Shown piece after piece: positions 34,691-45,337 of a stretch of 64,000 nt of DNA. Under the pieces are notes generated by a model. That model did no database searches, was not told where the DNA came from, and worked only from the letters and a program-made list of their open reading frames with translations. The position numbers were made by a program, and so were the translations under genes. This DNA comes from Halichondria panicea (lineage: Eukaryota > Porifera > Demospongiae > Suberitida > Halichondriidae). The stretch lies in assembly GCF_963675165.1 (NCBI RefSeq), contig NC_087380.1, positions 4,896,571-4,960,570 on the forward strand, written 5' to 3'. Numbering within the stretch: the stretch's first letter is position 1; each line of letters begins with the position of its first letter.

Positions 34691-36476
34691 CAGAGGAGGC
34701 GCGAAGCACTTAACCTTTGCTCATTAGGTCTCTAATTGCCGTTGTGTTAATTGCATGCCAGTCTCATGAATTAGCCGCCCTTCCTAAGTGAGAGACCTAG
34801 GAAGGGCGGCTGATTTGTGAGACTAACCAACAAGCTGAAAGACATCATGCAAGACAGCCTGGAGCAAAGAGCTTGCCATCAATAGAATCATGTCAGGGAA
34901 CACTCCAAAACAACCAGCTATAAGAAGCCATCATCTATGATTAAAGAAGTTATATCCAGGACCATGCATGTACCACAGCAGAAGAGCCTGAGGCCTCCTT
35001 TTACAATGTATATACGTATAAAGTGGACCGTACATGCATGCTACATGCAACAAAGGCCAGCTATTGAGAAGCCTGGCCAAAATCTCATCCGCCCTGTGTT
35101 CGACTGTGGGAGGGAGCAGCTCAATACTTGACTGAAAGTGGTCGTCGTTCTCTGTTTTACGTTTTAATAATCCATTCTCGTTCACACAGTTAATGTGCAT
35201 GTGACGCTCATTCAACTCCAAAATGATCTTGTTGTTGCCAAACCAGTTCAAGATACGACAAGAAATGAAGATTTTGATGAGCTCAAGCATTCTTCCTCAT
35301 TAGTATTCACACCTGAGTTTGCCAATGTGGTCAATGTCGATGGATTGAGAATTAAAGACGGCAAGGTGTTTGTTATTTGGAAGTGGCAGGTGCTACATCC
35401 ACAAGACAAGACGGTAATAATAGTGAGGGGAATTGCTGTTTGTTTTCGGCCAACGGAACCCCGGACTATTCAGACGCAGAGTCTGAAACAGTCACACACC
35501 ATACCTTTCAAGGTGATCGGATGTATTAAGGAAAAACTATATCCAGAAGTACTCTGAAAAGCAAGTGTACTTATTGACGAAGGTGTCCCTGTACCTATAT
35601 ATAGAAGTACATGTTGAACCTGACAATCCTGTGACTCCAAATGCAATTGCGTTGGATACGTAGTGAAGGAAGCACGGGATGCTGTGTACGATGCCCTCAT
35701 AAGGAATGACATTACTGTTGTAACATTCAAGTGGGTCAAATTAATGTTGAAGTACACATTAAGTACTGTTGTCGTCTAACCTAATTTTGCGTTGATCGAT
35801 TTCCAATGACTGCATTAATTTAATTGTATAACACTCGCACGACTATAAACAATCATGTTCTAATAGCATTGTTCACCGCTCATTCATTTTTTGTTGTACA
35901 TTTCTATTGAAATTCAACCAAGTGCAGCAATAACATGCATCATAATTATACACGTATTAATAGCTGTTAGCCATGAATATAATGCTCATGATTATCAATG
36001 TCCAATTTATAAATAGTTGTGGTCAGTTATATTGCAGTAACTTGTGAGGGAGGATGATTAACTGGCACATTGTAGTATATATTCGCACATACATCAAATG
36101 AAGGCATTTGATAAAACAGTAATAATTGATGGCAACGAGGGATCCATTCGTTTGGGAGAACTTTCCTCCAATTTTAATACTTGACGGTGTGAAGTGTAAA
36201 ATGTGCCCACCATATCTCTGAAGAAGCATTCCACATCTTACATCTTCAGTTGTGGAAGCTCTTGAATGTTTGATATCTCATCAGTGCAAGTGAGAGAGAT
36301 CTTTATAGTAGTTCACTCCTGTGTACCCGTGGTTAGGCTCTTGAATCAGCCGCCCTTCTCAAGGTCTCTCCTCCCTCAGGTAGAAAGGGCGGCTAATTCA
36401 TGAGACTGGCATGCAATTAACACAACGGCAATTAGAGACCTGATTAGCAAAGGTTAAGTGCTTCGCGCCTCCTCTG
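34691..36476. mobile_element. Mutator-like element (1,786 bp) with long inverted repeats
   Basis: The ends CAGAGGAGGCGCGAAGCACT are identical inward from both sides. The inverted repeats extend about 140 bases (34691-34829 and 36340-36476), with two changes in the first 92. ACCAAGATC flanks both sides (34682-34690 and 36477-36485), a perfect 9 bp target duplication. Each terminal repeat contains its own hairpin, AGCCGCCCTT against AAGGGCGGCT. A 9 bp duplication with long terminal repeats is the hallmark of Mutator-like elements. The interior has no intact transposase; it carries the broken HIRAN-like gene at 35187-35757. It is therefore non-autonomous, and probably recent because the duplication is still exact. 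Confidence 0.88.
35187..35757 (+). pseudogene. Broken HIRAN-like domain gene inside the Mutator-like element
   Basis: One frame is open from about 35189 to 35557 (ending PFKVIGCIKEKLYPEVL). Beyond its stop the other frames continue the same domain: KASVLIDEGVPVPI, then HVEPDNPVTPNAIAL, then VGYVVKEARDAVYDALIRND, then ITVVTFKWVKL. The block EPDNPxxxNAIAL followed by GYV is the core of HIRAN-type domains, and I recall similar long proteins from sponge genomes. At least two frameshifts and stops separate the pieces. Whether the gene belonged to the transposon or was captured from the host cannot be told here. Confidence 0.65.
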
Positions 36477-36691
36477 ACCAAGATCTATGTGTACAGCCAC
36501 ACCCACAAGTTTGATGCACTTTTACCAGAAAAGATACACTCAACACTGTATACTCCACTCTGACTCCATTCGATCGATCGACGTACGTACATGTACGTAG
36601 TGCCTTGCTAGGATCGTACTCTGCTGCAAGTTGATCTGAGCCTCAGACTGAGGCCTACATTTAATAAATACAGCAAAACTTTAACTATTAC

Positions 36692-39600
36692 ATGGAATCG
36701 TGAGTAGTCTAGTCCTCCTGTTTAATTAGCTTGTTCATGTAGAAAATGTGCGCTTTGCAGTGTGGGAGGATCCCATAGGGACGTATGGAGTATAGCTCTA
36801 GAAGAAAAATCGGCGGACACATGGAACAAAAAGTGTGAGTAAAACATTTTTTGTTAATCTGTTGTTATGGGAACAAGATATGTTACGTATGTTTATTCGT
36901 CCATAGTAACAAGTGATAAGGATTCCACGGTGTTCATAGTTGGGGCTCAAAATTCAGTGAGTGAAGGATTCATCACCTTAAATTTCGCAGAATTATACAC
37001 CTGCACGTTTTACCCAGAAACATCGAAAATGTTATTCTGATCTATAATAATACCGAAATCAATTTGTGCAGGGAAAAACTAGCATCATCCTGACCTTTCT
37101 GGAAAGGTAGACAGTAAATAGATGTGATCACAAATTCAGATTATACATTTTTAAATGATGACATGTGTCCCTTATATCGTCATTTTTTGTTTTAGGGAGG
37201 AGCCCCCAAAACCAACCACTGCACTTGACTACACTTATGGCAAACGATCTAAAGGAGCAAATATTGTAAGTACAGTAGACTCTCGCTAATCTGCTCTCTC
37301 AAGTACTGTCACCTCAATATACCAATCGTTTCGTTTGGCACGGATTGCTAGCTTGATCTTTTACTGCACAAAACTCACCCTGAAATTCGGTCACTCGCTA
37401 TTCCATATACTGGTCCGTTCTGGCTGCCCCAAACTACGTTTATTATGGCCGAATATGGTGTTTTGGGTGTAGTTTGAACTTTGGCATATAAAATTGGAAT
37501 AGAGAGCATAATGACTCATTATCCTTGAGACAGAACTGCAAAATTAGTCATTAGATTCGAGGTAGAGTCGCTTTTTAGCTGCAGCTATTTTCTAAAATCC
37601 AGCTACCTCGCTATTCCGGCCAAACTGCACTGTCCTAAGGGTGACCAGAGTCCACTGTGTCACACTACTGTATGAACATTTAGAACTTTGAATTTACTAA
37701 CCATAATTATGTATTGAGTGTTTTCAGTCCTTTGTACGTGTGTCTAAAATCACTACTGTGTATGACCTGTGGTTGGTATTCACTCTGATAACAGGGGTGT
37801 GGTGGGTGTGGTGACTATACATTCTAGTTTGGCTGCCGGCTACTGGGAGCCTTTGATCCTGTCTAATGCCATTTGTTTAGATTTCGAATGCTTAGTAGCT
37901 TGTACAACTCTTCTTGTGCCAAATTTACTCTGTAATTTATGAAGTATAGCTATAATTATGTGCTAATGCCGCCCTGCATTAATTTATTTGTACTGTAAAC
38001 TATTTGCTCATTCTAGGCAAAGGATGTGACCCACATTTGGGAGCTTGGTGGAGGAGCTATTCTGGCCAAGCTAGTTGACATACCCATCACTGTGGAAACC
38101 ATCAGGTTGGCAAGGGTTGATTGCTGGTTGCATATAGATAAAGTATACCTATATAATTATAACCTATATATACATGTATCTGTATATCTTTCTATATAGT
38201 AATTTGTCTGTCGTGATAGTGGTTGATTTATCAAAACCGGAGGAGATTTGGACAACCTTGGAGGTCTTTCTCAAGCAGGTATGTACAGACAAAGCTCCGC
38301 TTCTTGTTTTAATACTCTTTACCCGATACACTGCATTGAACTAAAATAATAGCAATAGGTTGATGCTCACTCACCACAGTGTATATTTATTATGTATAAT
38401 TATACTTGCACTGATACACACGACTGTACAACATGGTACACTTCCCACAGATTCGAACCAGAGTGCATGTTGTACTCTCAGAGCTTAACCCTATGGCCCC
38501 AGAGCTTGTCAGTAAATTAAGAACAAGGGCCTGGAATAAATTTGGAGAGAAACATCCGGTATTCAATGTGTTGTATAATATTATAGTAGCTACTTGCTCT
38601 TCATAATTGCTGCCCCTCAACGTCCTATACCGTACTTTACCATCCCTAGGACAAGGATCTCCTTTCCCCCCTCTCTGTGCCTCTGGCAATTGTAGGCTCT
38701 AAATATGACATATTCCAAGACTTTGGCCCAGAGAAGAAGAAGGCCATCTCACGTAGCCTGCGATTCCTGGCACACACCAATGGAGCATCGCTGCATGTGA
38801 GCAACGCAATCGTATCACTATACATATACATGTACTGTATATCGCATACTTATAGTTCTCCAGTATGAAGTCAGATGTGCTAGTGAACAGAACTAAGCAA
38901 CATATCAGTCACTTGGCCTTTGGAACTGGGCTCAGGTTTGTTATGGATTGCTTTTACGTGCATGCACATTCCTCAGTCTGTTGTCTCCAAAAGCCTTTTG
39001 AGACTATCACTAATCACCAGTCCTTCTACATTCTTGCAGTCGTACTATGTCAATGGACTACACCAAACCACTTTTAGTGCCAGCTGGCTCAGATGCATTG
39101 GGGCAAATAGGTAATGGATTGATATCGGAAGCCATTATACAACTGGTATACTTGTTAAATAGTACACATACTGGCACTGTATAAGTGAATTATGTGAATA
39201 ATGGCACTCGCAGGAGTTCCGTCACTATCTGCTGGAGAAATCAGCAAGATCAATGCAAGGTACATGTACAATAGCTTTCCACAAAAATGTCTTGACTACA
39301 TGTATATAATTATGTAGCTACACTGACGTTCAAATATAAGCTGTACTTTGTACCTGGGTCAGCATTACATGTATAATTATATATCGTATAGCGGGTAATT
39401 TTCGTGGGGTAAAAAGTTGTTATTTTTGTGGTCAAGTTGACCTCCACGAAATTTTAATGTAGGCGTGGCCTACCACAACATATGAATGCAGTGCAGGCAA
39501 CGAGACTAAACGAAATTTATACTCACAAAAATCACCGTTTTCCAGATAAACGAATTTTTACCCCCGAATATTACGCTATACGGTAGATAATGTGAATCGA

Positions 39601-40792
39601 AACTACACTGGCATATTAAATAATTTGTACTACCTGGGTCAACACTTCTTATGGTTATACATACATTATTTTGTATCTTTCACTGCAGAAACCCGCTTGA
39701 GTTGTGGAAGCAGGCTTATTGTGGATTTTTCCCCCAGGTTAGTATTTTAGTCTTCTTTTAAGTTTGCCATACAATCATCTTCTAATTTATTGGAGAGTTC
39801 TACGTGTAATTATCCCCAGATACTTTTTTGGGCAATTTTTGTTGTTGTTGTTCTAATACAGCGAACACTCTAGTGTTTAAGAATGAGAATAGCTTGAGCA
39901 GCGTAGCTTTATAGCCAGCAAGAGTGCTGCAGTTAGATAGCTTTGAGGATTAGATACCATATAGTGGGTAATTTTCGTGGGGAAAAATATTCGTTATTTT
40001 CGTGGGCAAGCTGACCTTCACAAAATTTTAACGTAGGCGTGGCTTACCGGAATGCAGTGCCGGCCACGAGACTAACGAAATTTTTACTCATGAAAACCAC
40101 CGTTTTTCGAGTTGAACGAATTTTACCCCACGAAAATTACCCGCTATACGGTAGCTAGTGCAACTATTCAGTCGCACACTGTTCTATTAAACTTAGCTGG
40201 CTCGCATACAACTGCATGCTTGTTCTAACATTTCACGTGCTCTATACTGACAATTTCCAAAGTAAGTGCTGTCCGATAAATTAGTTATACGTTACTCCAA
40301 TATTAAGATACAAACTACAGGTTTCCAGTCACCCTGAGACAGTGGACGATCCCTGTAAAGACTCTAAATACAAGGAACCTGATGTGGACGCAGTAAGAGC
40401 TCATAAAGACGAGGTGAGTACATGTAGCTTGTTTCGCTATACAAACTGCTCATACAAATTTCTATCGTATTTTCTATAATTATAAGCACCTAGTTGTAAT
40501 AATGCCTGGTTTTTTTTATGGTAGCTTGGTTATAATGAGTAAAGATCATGTGCATAGAATAGCTGTGCATGTATTTGTCCACTAGTTGCTTGATGATCAA
40601 GTGAGACCCTCCCAAAGATTATCATGGCATTCTCTTAGACAATCGAAAATCTACATACCACTTAGACATAGTCCTAGCTGATCTCAAATAAGGCCTGGAA
40701 AACAATAAATAAGCCCCAGATACTAAATTATAATTATTATGCCAAAACACTTAATGCCGAGGGACGTAGCCACAGAGAAATAGTAAAACCGA

Positions 40793-40827
<35 letters not shown>

Positions 40828-43394
40828 GTGTGCATGCGTGCATTCCAGCTGTTACAGTAACTGCTCAAACCGTTTCAATGCGAGTACAAAAGAGCATCTA
40901 TATCGACATTAATTTTGCCACAATTCTTGGATTTTGATATAGCTTCGCTCTTAAGTGGCTGCTTTTACTTCACATATTTAATAACAATGCTTGTATGCGA
41001 CATGTTAAGGAAGTGGCAAGTAAGAGTTTCTATAGGCTTCTACTCATGGTTTTGATTTCATGGATTTGCAAAATAAAACTTTGTTCTCAAGTTATGCCTA
41101 GTTGTGCTTACTTGGAATGCCATTGCAGCCTTTTCAGAAGAGTGCGTAGCAAAACTTGTTCACTGAGTGTTGCTACTCTACTTAGTAGTTAGCTCTGCAC
41201 TAGAACGCTAGGTATTGGTAGCTTCAATAGTGAGAAGAGAGCTGCAAGGCTCTGCTGACTTGCAGCCATTAATTTTACACTTGAACTTTTGCCATCGATC
41301 GTTTTTAACAACAATCATCGTCGATCATTACCCACTCTTTGAGTTTCCCGGTGATTCTGGATTCTGCATGCAGCAAAATTAATTAAAAATGTTGTGATCA
41401 TGATCAATGTGTGTATAAAGCTAGCTATTAGTAGTAGCTTTGGCACCTCCACCGAGGCATCAGCACCCGGAAGTGGGCGGATCTGCATGCATAACCTCTA
41501 TATAATATACAATTGTATATTGTAATTTGATTCAATGAGTGTACCTGTTGTTTTGATGTATCAACTGCCAAAAGAGTGTTTAAGTCAATGGTTAGCCTAT
41601 AGGCTAGCTAGTTGGCTGTTCGTGGCAGCTAGCTAGCTCTGCGCAAGCCTATTATAGGACTTCCCCTGGCTGAGAATGGGATTTTTCCTTTGCACAACTG
41701 GAAGTTGGCCAAAACATTTCTAAATAGCGGATGTATGTAACCACGCCCCCTAATATTATTAATGAGTTAGCCGGGAGTGGGCGAATCTGCATAACCTCTA
41801 TAGGCTTCTAGTCATGTTTTTGATTTTGCAAATGCTTTGTCTCGAGTTTAATATGGGTAGTTTTGCTTACTTCGAAAGCCATAATTATTGCAGTCTCTTC
41901 AAACTGATGTGCAGCAAAATGTGTTAGCTTAGGGTATAATTTTGAGGGTATAAACTTTTGTGGGTTAGAAAGGTTTTTGCGGAAAGCAGCCTTTTTGCAG
42001 CATGCACATGCATTAGTAAATTCGTGAGTATAATGTACTGCAAACATGCTTAATCAGCGAAAACTACGAATATTTATACCCTCGAAATAATATGTCCGCT
42101 ATACCAGTAGCCATGGGGTCGCAAAGGGGGCAATTTCCCCCTCTTTTTTGGATCTCTACTACTCAGCTCAGGTTAGTGTATCTGATTATAGCTGAGCACT
42201 TTTCCTTTTCCTCCGAATCTTGCTGCAGTTAGCTAACTAGTAGGCAAGTAAACTCTATGTGAGCTATTCTGGTCTCTATCTAGACTAGTTCTTGTTCTTC
42301 AATGCAAATAGAGTATCAGGCCACACCCAACTAGGTGGATAAGTTAATTGTAACGTCATTATTAAGAGGCGTGGCTTTTGGTCAAAATTTCGCGGCTGAT
42401 AAGCGATTGCTTTTTGCCCCCTCGTCCAAGCTACGGCCCTGTATACGGTATTCTACTTAGAACACTAGCTATTGGCAACTGCACGAGTGAGAAAAGAGCA
42501 AAGCTATAAACTTCTGCTGCAGAAAATCATGCAGCACCAATCAGATTGCAGACTGCTTACGTAATGCACTTGAGCACCAATCAGATTGTATAGCCCTTAT
42601 GTAATGCATTCCTTGGCTTCCCAGCTCCTCCCCTTCTGCAGCTAAGTTGAGGCTCTGTGGTTAGAGGCGCGGCTAATACTAATGATATTCATAGTTATTA
42701 CAGCAATGCAGAGAACAAATGCTTGATTGGCTTGAAGCCTGTCCCCCCATTTTATGGCTAGGGACAGGCACGCCCATCTACCACCACTGCACCCTTGGAC
42801 TTGCATCCTTTTAGAGCTGTACAGTAGAACCTCGCTAATCCGAATAGAGCTGGACCAGACCCCATCCGAATACATGAAACTTCCGGATTAGCGGATGTCA
42901 TTAATTGATTATGAATATTATTAACGAAGACACTTTTATACATGTATTACAATATTACTGTGGCCAGAAGGGAAGCTGCTAGCTAGAATAGTCTTCTTTC
43001 TCTCCAATTCAGTGAGTCTTGTGAGTTTTTTCTTCATTTTCTTTGCAGTAGCCATTGTCTTGAGCAGTTTATTAATAAAATTATTGCTGATTCAGCAAAG
43101 TAATATGGATTGCGCATGCGCAGTAGTCTATTCTACTGACAGCCCCTTCTCTTTTTCAGTTTGCATTTTGTCCGGATTTGCGAGGTTTCGGATTAAAGGG
43201 GTCCGGATTAGTGAGGTTCTACTGTATTAGCTGTATTAGCTGTACAGCCCTTGCGCGTGAGTAATAACCTATACCTATATTGAAACTATCTCTCCTATTA
43301 GGAGGTTGAGAGATATCGCAGAGAGTGTGAAAGAAAGACAAGAGATTTGGCCAGACAACGAGGGAATTTGGAAACATTCAAACAAGTTGTGTGA
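36692..43394 (+). CDS. DYNC2LI1: Cytoplasmic dynein 2 light intermediate chain 1
   Basis: Fifteen coding exons in phase: 36692-36699, 36761-36834, 36907-36956, 37072-37106, 37196-37265, 38017-38105, 38200-38278, 38451-38558, 38650-38796, 38856-38935, 39040-39110, 39214-39259, 39689-39737, 40321-40413 and 43302-43394. The product has 363 residues (human about 351). The P-loop GAQNSGKT is near residues 40-47, split by an intron after the serine codon. [20 protein letters not shown] and WELGGGA follow, then [14 protein letters not shown] and [11 protein letters not shown], then a region ending [15 protein letters not shown]. All match the human protein in order. It is the light intermediate chain of the retrograde intraflagellar transport motor, so it serves cilia; choanocytes and larval cells of sponges are ciliated. 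The start is an 8-nt coding exon. The last intron (2.9 kb) is filled with repeats. Confidence 0.95.
37273..37657. mobile_element. Probable inverted-repeat element in DYNC2LI1 intron 5
   Basis: The left end CAGTAGACTCTCGCTAAT and the right end, read inward, CAGTGGACTCTGGTCACC share CAGTRGACTCT and then diverge. It could be a pogo-like or mariner-like non-autonomous copy. The target duplication is unclear. Confidence 0.45.
39385..39585. mobile_element. Inverted-repeat element, CTATACGGTA family, about 200 bp
   Basis: The left end CGTATAGCGGGTAATTTTCG pairs with the right end CGAATATTACGCTATACGGT. Inside, the phrases CTCCACGAAATTTTAA and TACTCACAAAAATCACCGTT are shared with the second copy at 39956-40153. 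Both lie in DYNC2LI1 introns, in the same orientation. Confidence 0.75.
39956..40153. mobile_element. Second copy of the CTATACGGTA-family element
   Basis: It begins ACCATATAGTGGGTAATTTT and ends AAAATTACCCGCTATACGGT. The internal sequence matches 39385-39585 closely. More diverged relatives are at 262-307, 14655-14845, 41935-42107, 43943-44103 and 53889-54262, so this is the commonest small element in the window. Confidence 0.78.
40736..41472 (+). repeat. Dispersed repeat family R1, longest copy D
   Basis: The order is a head with TGCCGAGGGACGTAGCCACA, a GT dinucleotide run of about 30 bases (40795-40826), a body of about 500 bases containing GTTATGCCTAGTTGTGCTTA, and a tail GGCACCTCCACCGAGGCATC. 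It is the reverse complement of copies A and F. It lies in the last intron of DYNC2LI1. No frame is conserved across copies. Confidence 0.7.
41935..42107. repeat. Diverged CTATACGGTA-family element
   Basis: TTTGAGGGTATAAACTTTTG at the left and AATATTTATACCCTCGAAAT followed by CCGCTATACC at the right form a degenerate inverted repeat related to the elements at 39385 and 39956. Confidence 0.5.
42822..43224. mobile_element. Pogo/Tigger-like miniature element, 403 bp
   Basis: The ends CAGTAGAACCTCGCTAATCC and, read inward from the right, CAGTAGAACCTCACTAATCC are inverted repeats with a single mismatch. TA stands on both sides (42820-42821 and 43225-43226). Ends of the form CAGTxxxxCCTCxxTxATCCG with TA duplication are known from Tigger/pogo elements. 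No transposase is present. Confidence 0.85.
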
Positions 43395-43942
43395 CACATA
43401 ATGTAGAGTACACGTACAAAACACATGCAAAGTCATTCGTTTGTCCTAAATTGGTAGCAGTTTATAAAATAATATTATAATTATAGAAGAACTATATGAG
43501 ACAAATTGATAAGGCCGTTCTTGTGTCAGCTATATTTATTGTTGGTATACCCAGTAAGGGCAAATCAAAGGTATTGCCATGTTTATGGTGTCACCGTGAT
43601 GTGTTGGTAAGTATAGGCTAGGTATAATAACATACTGTTGGGGCTTCGTGTGTAGTCTTTGATGCATTTGTCCATTCTGAGATTCATTCGTGAGAAAGTA
43701 TGTCTGTAAATCCCCCAAACTTTCCCAAACAGGAAATAAATGCACTTTGTTCTTTGACCTTGTACCTACAACCTAAAGTACCTATGTCCTCTTATAGTAT
43801 GTATATGAGTGATGTGTCTAGGATACATGTACGTACATACGATTTGATTAGTCACAGCTAGATCATGTCATTTAGATCATGTAGGCTAGATAGCCATGAA
43901 CTACTAGCCTACATACATGAAATCTAAGGCACTGCTAGTACC
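43395..43942. other. Gene-free region after DYNC2LI1
   Basis: It contains the DYNC2LI1 3' end; a poly(A) signal AATAAA at 43735-43740 is distant but possible. The stretch 43632-43790 resembles 45090-45240 (GGGGCTT, AAATCCCC, CCCAAACAGGAAAT, CTTTGACCTT), so it is part of a low-copy repeat. Confidence 0.45.
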
Positions 43943-44103
43943 GTATAGCAGGTTATTTTTGTGTGATGGAAATTTTTGTATATTTCGTATTGAAAAGCAT
44001 CATACGAAATTATTCTACCGCAATAGATTCAACGTTACTATCCTGAGTTGTACGAATATTTAAAATACTTAAACATACAAAAATTACCCACTATAATTAT
44101 GGT
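43943..44103. mobile_element. CTATACGGTA-family element, diverged copy
   Basis: The left end CCGTATAGCAGGTTATTTTT and the right end ACAAAAATTACCCACTATAA are inverted. The interior is AT-rich and non-coding. Confidence 0.55.
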
Positions 44104-44683
44104 GTATCTACTTGTAGAAGCCTTACCTATAGATTATGTGGACTCTGTACTCTATAGTCTTGAAGGTTTGTGACTCACAGGACTCTGAACGTTGGCCCTA
44201 AGTTACAGGCATATGCTTACATCATGTTGTCAAGGTAACACACATGTAATAAAAGTCATAAAGTCTGTTCCGGGTGTTTTATTACACGGTCAGGTAGACT
44301 CAGGCATAATTGAGTAAGGGTGGTGGTGATATAAAACACATTATAGCGTGGGAATCCTCGTGTTGTATGCATGCAATTATTGCAGTATACAGGCAGCTCG
44401 CCCTCGGAGCTTCACCCTCAATCTTGTGCTAGTATATTCTATAATAGATCGTTCCTTTTACTTTCTCTGTAATTATTGTACCGTATTACTAGGATGTTTT
44501 GCAATTAAGTATCAAACGATGCAAATTTTAATTGCGAGCATTGATTAATCCGCATAAAGAAAATGTAAAACCTTAACACGATCTTTGCCAGAACGCAATA
44601 GTTAGATCGCAAAATAATGGTCAATTTTTCTGCTGATTTGACTCATTCGCAAAGGTTTTCCACCTGCAAAATATTCTAGTAAT

Positions 44684-45056
44684 ACGATAAATGTTGTTAT
44701 TATCTTCATAATCGCATGTTGTCCTATTATTCACTGTGATTCGTACAGTGATTAATCGCGTATCAGTAATTGCACGTCGTCATGAACGACATGCAATTAC
44801 TGCCTTGACGACCGCATGTTCGAATAACGGCCGCGGCTAATTTTTTTACTGAAACTGCAGCTAAAAATGTCCTTAAAACTGCATCACAAACGATTAACAA
44901 TCAATAGTATGGCTACTCGTGCAATAAGGGATTAATAGCACGCATAACAAGCACTGGCAAGGTTAATAGCACTCGGCTACGCCTCGTGCAATTAGCCATT
45001 GCTTGTTACTCGTGCTATTAATCCCATATTGCACTCTTAGCCATACTATTAATTAC
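44684..45056. repeat. Hairpin-rich repeat family R3, copy 1
   Basis: It contains the palindrome GTAATTGCACGTCGT..ACGACATGCAATTAC near 44768-44802, and a longer foldback at about 44908-45052 in which GGGATTAATAGCACG and AACAAGCACTGGC pair with GCCATTGCTTGTTACTCGTG and CTATTAATCCC. Copies 2 and 3 are at 46869-47171 and, split, at 55706-57032. No coding sequence was seen. Confidence 0.75.
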
Positions 45057-45337
45057 AACTATGTTCTTCAATCTTGTACACTTCTTCTATATTAAAACAC
45101 ACTGCTGGGGCTTAGTTTATAAATTGAACCCAAAATGAGAGTAATAAATCCCCAAAAACTTCTTATTATCCCAAACAGGAAATCTTATATAATTGTAGCA
45201 CTCTAACTTCTTTGACCTTTGTGCCTACATAGCAAACAGGAAATTACACAGGATCATGCATAATTTGTTGCTCATGACATTGTATAAATTAGTGGAAACG
45301 CTTGGTGTAGAACCATATTTTGCACTTTATTGAGAGG

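Noticed and set aside
44348..44548. 66-codon plus-strand frame before the small membrane gene
   Set aside because: No conserved feature, and the region is AT-rich repeat margin.
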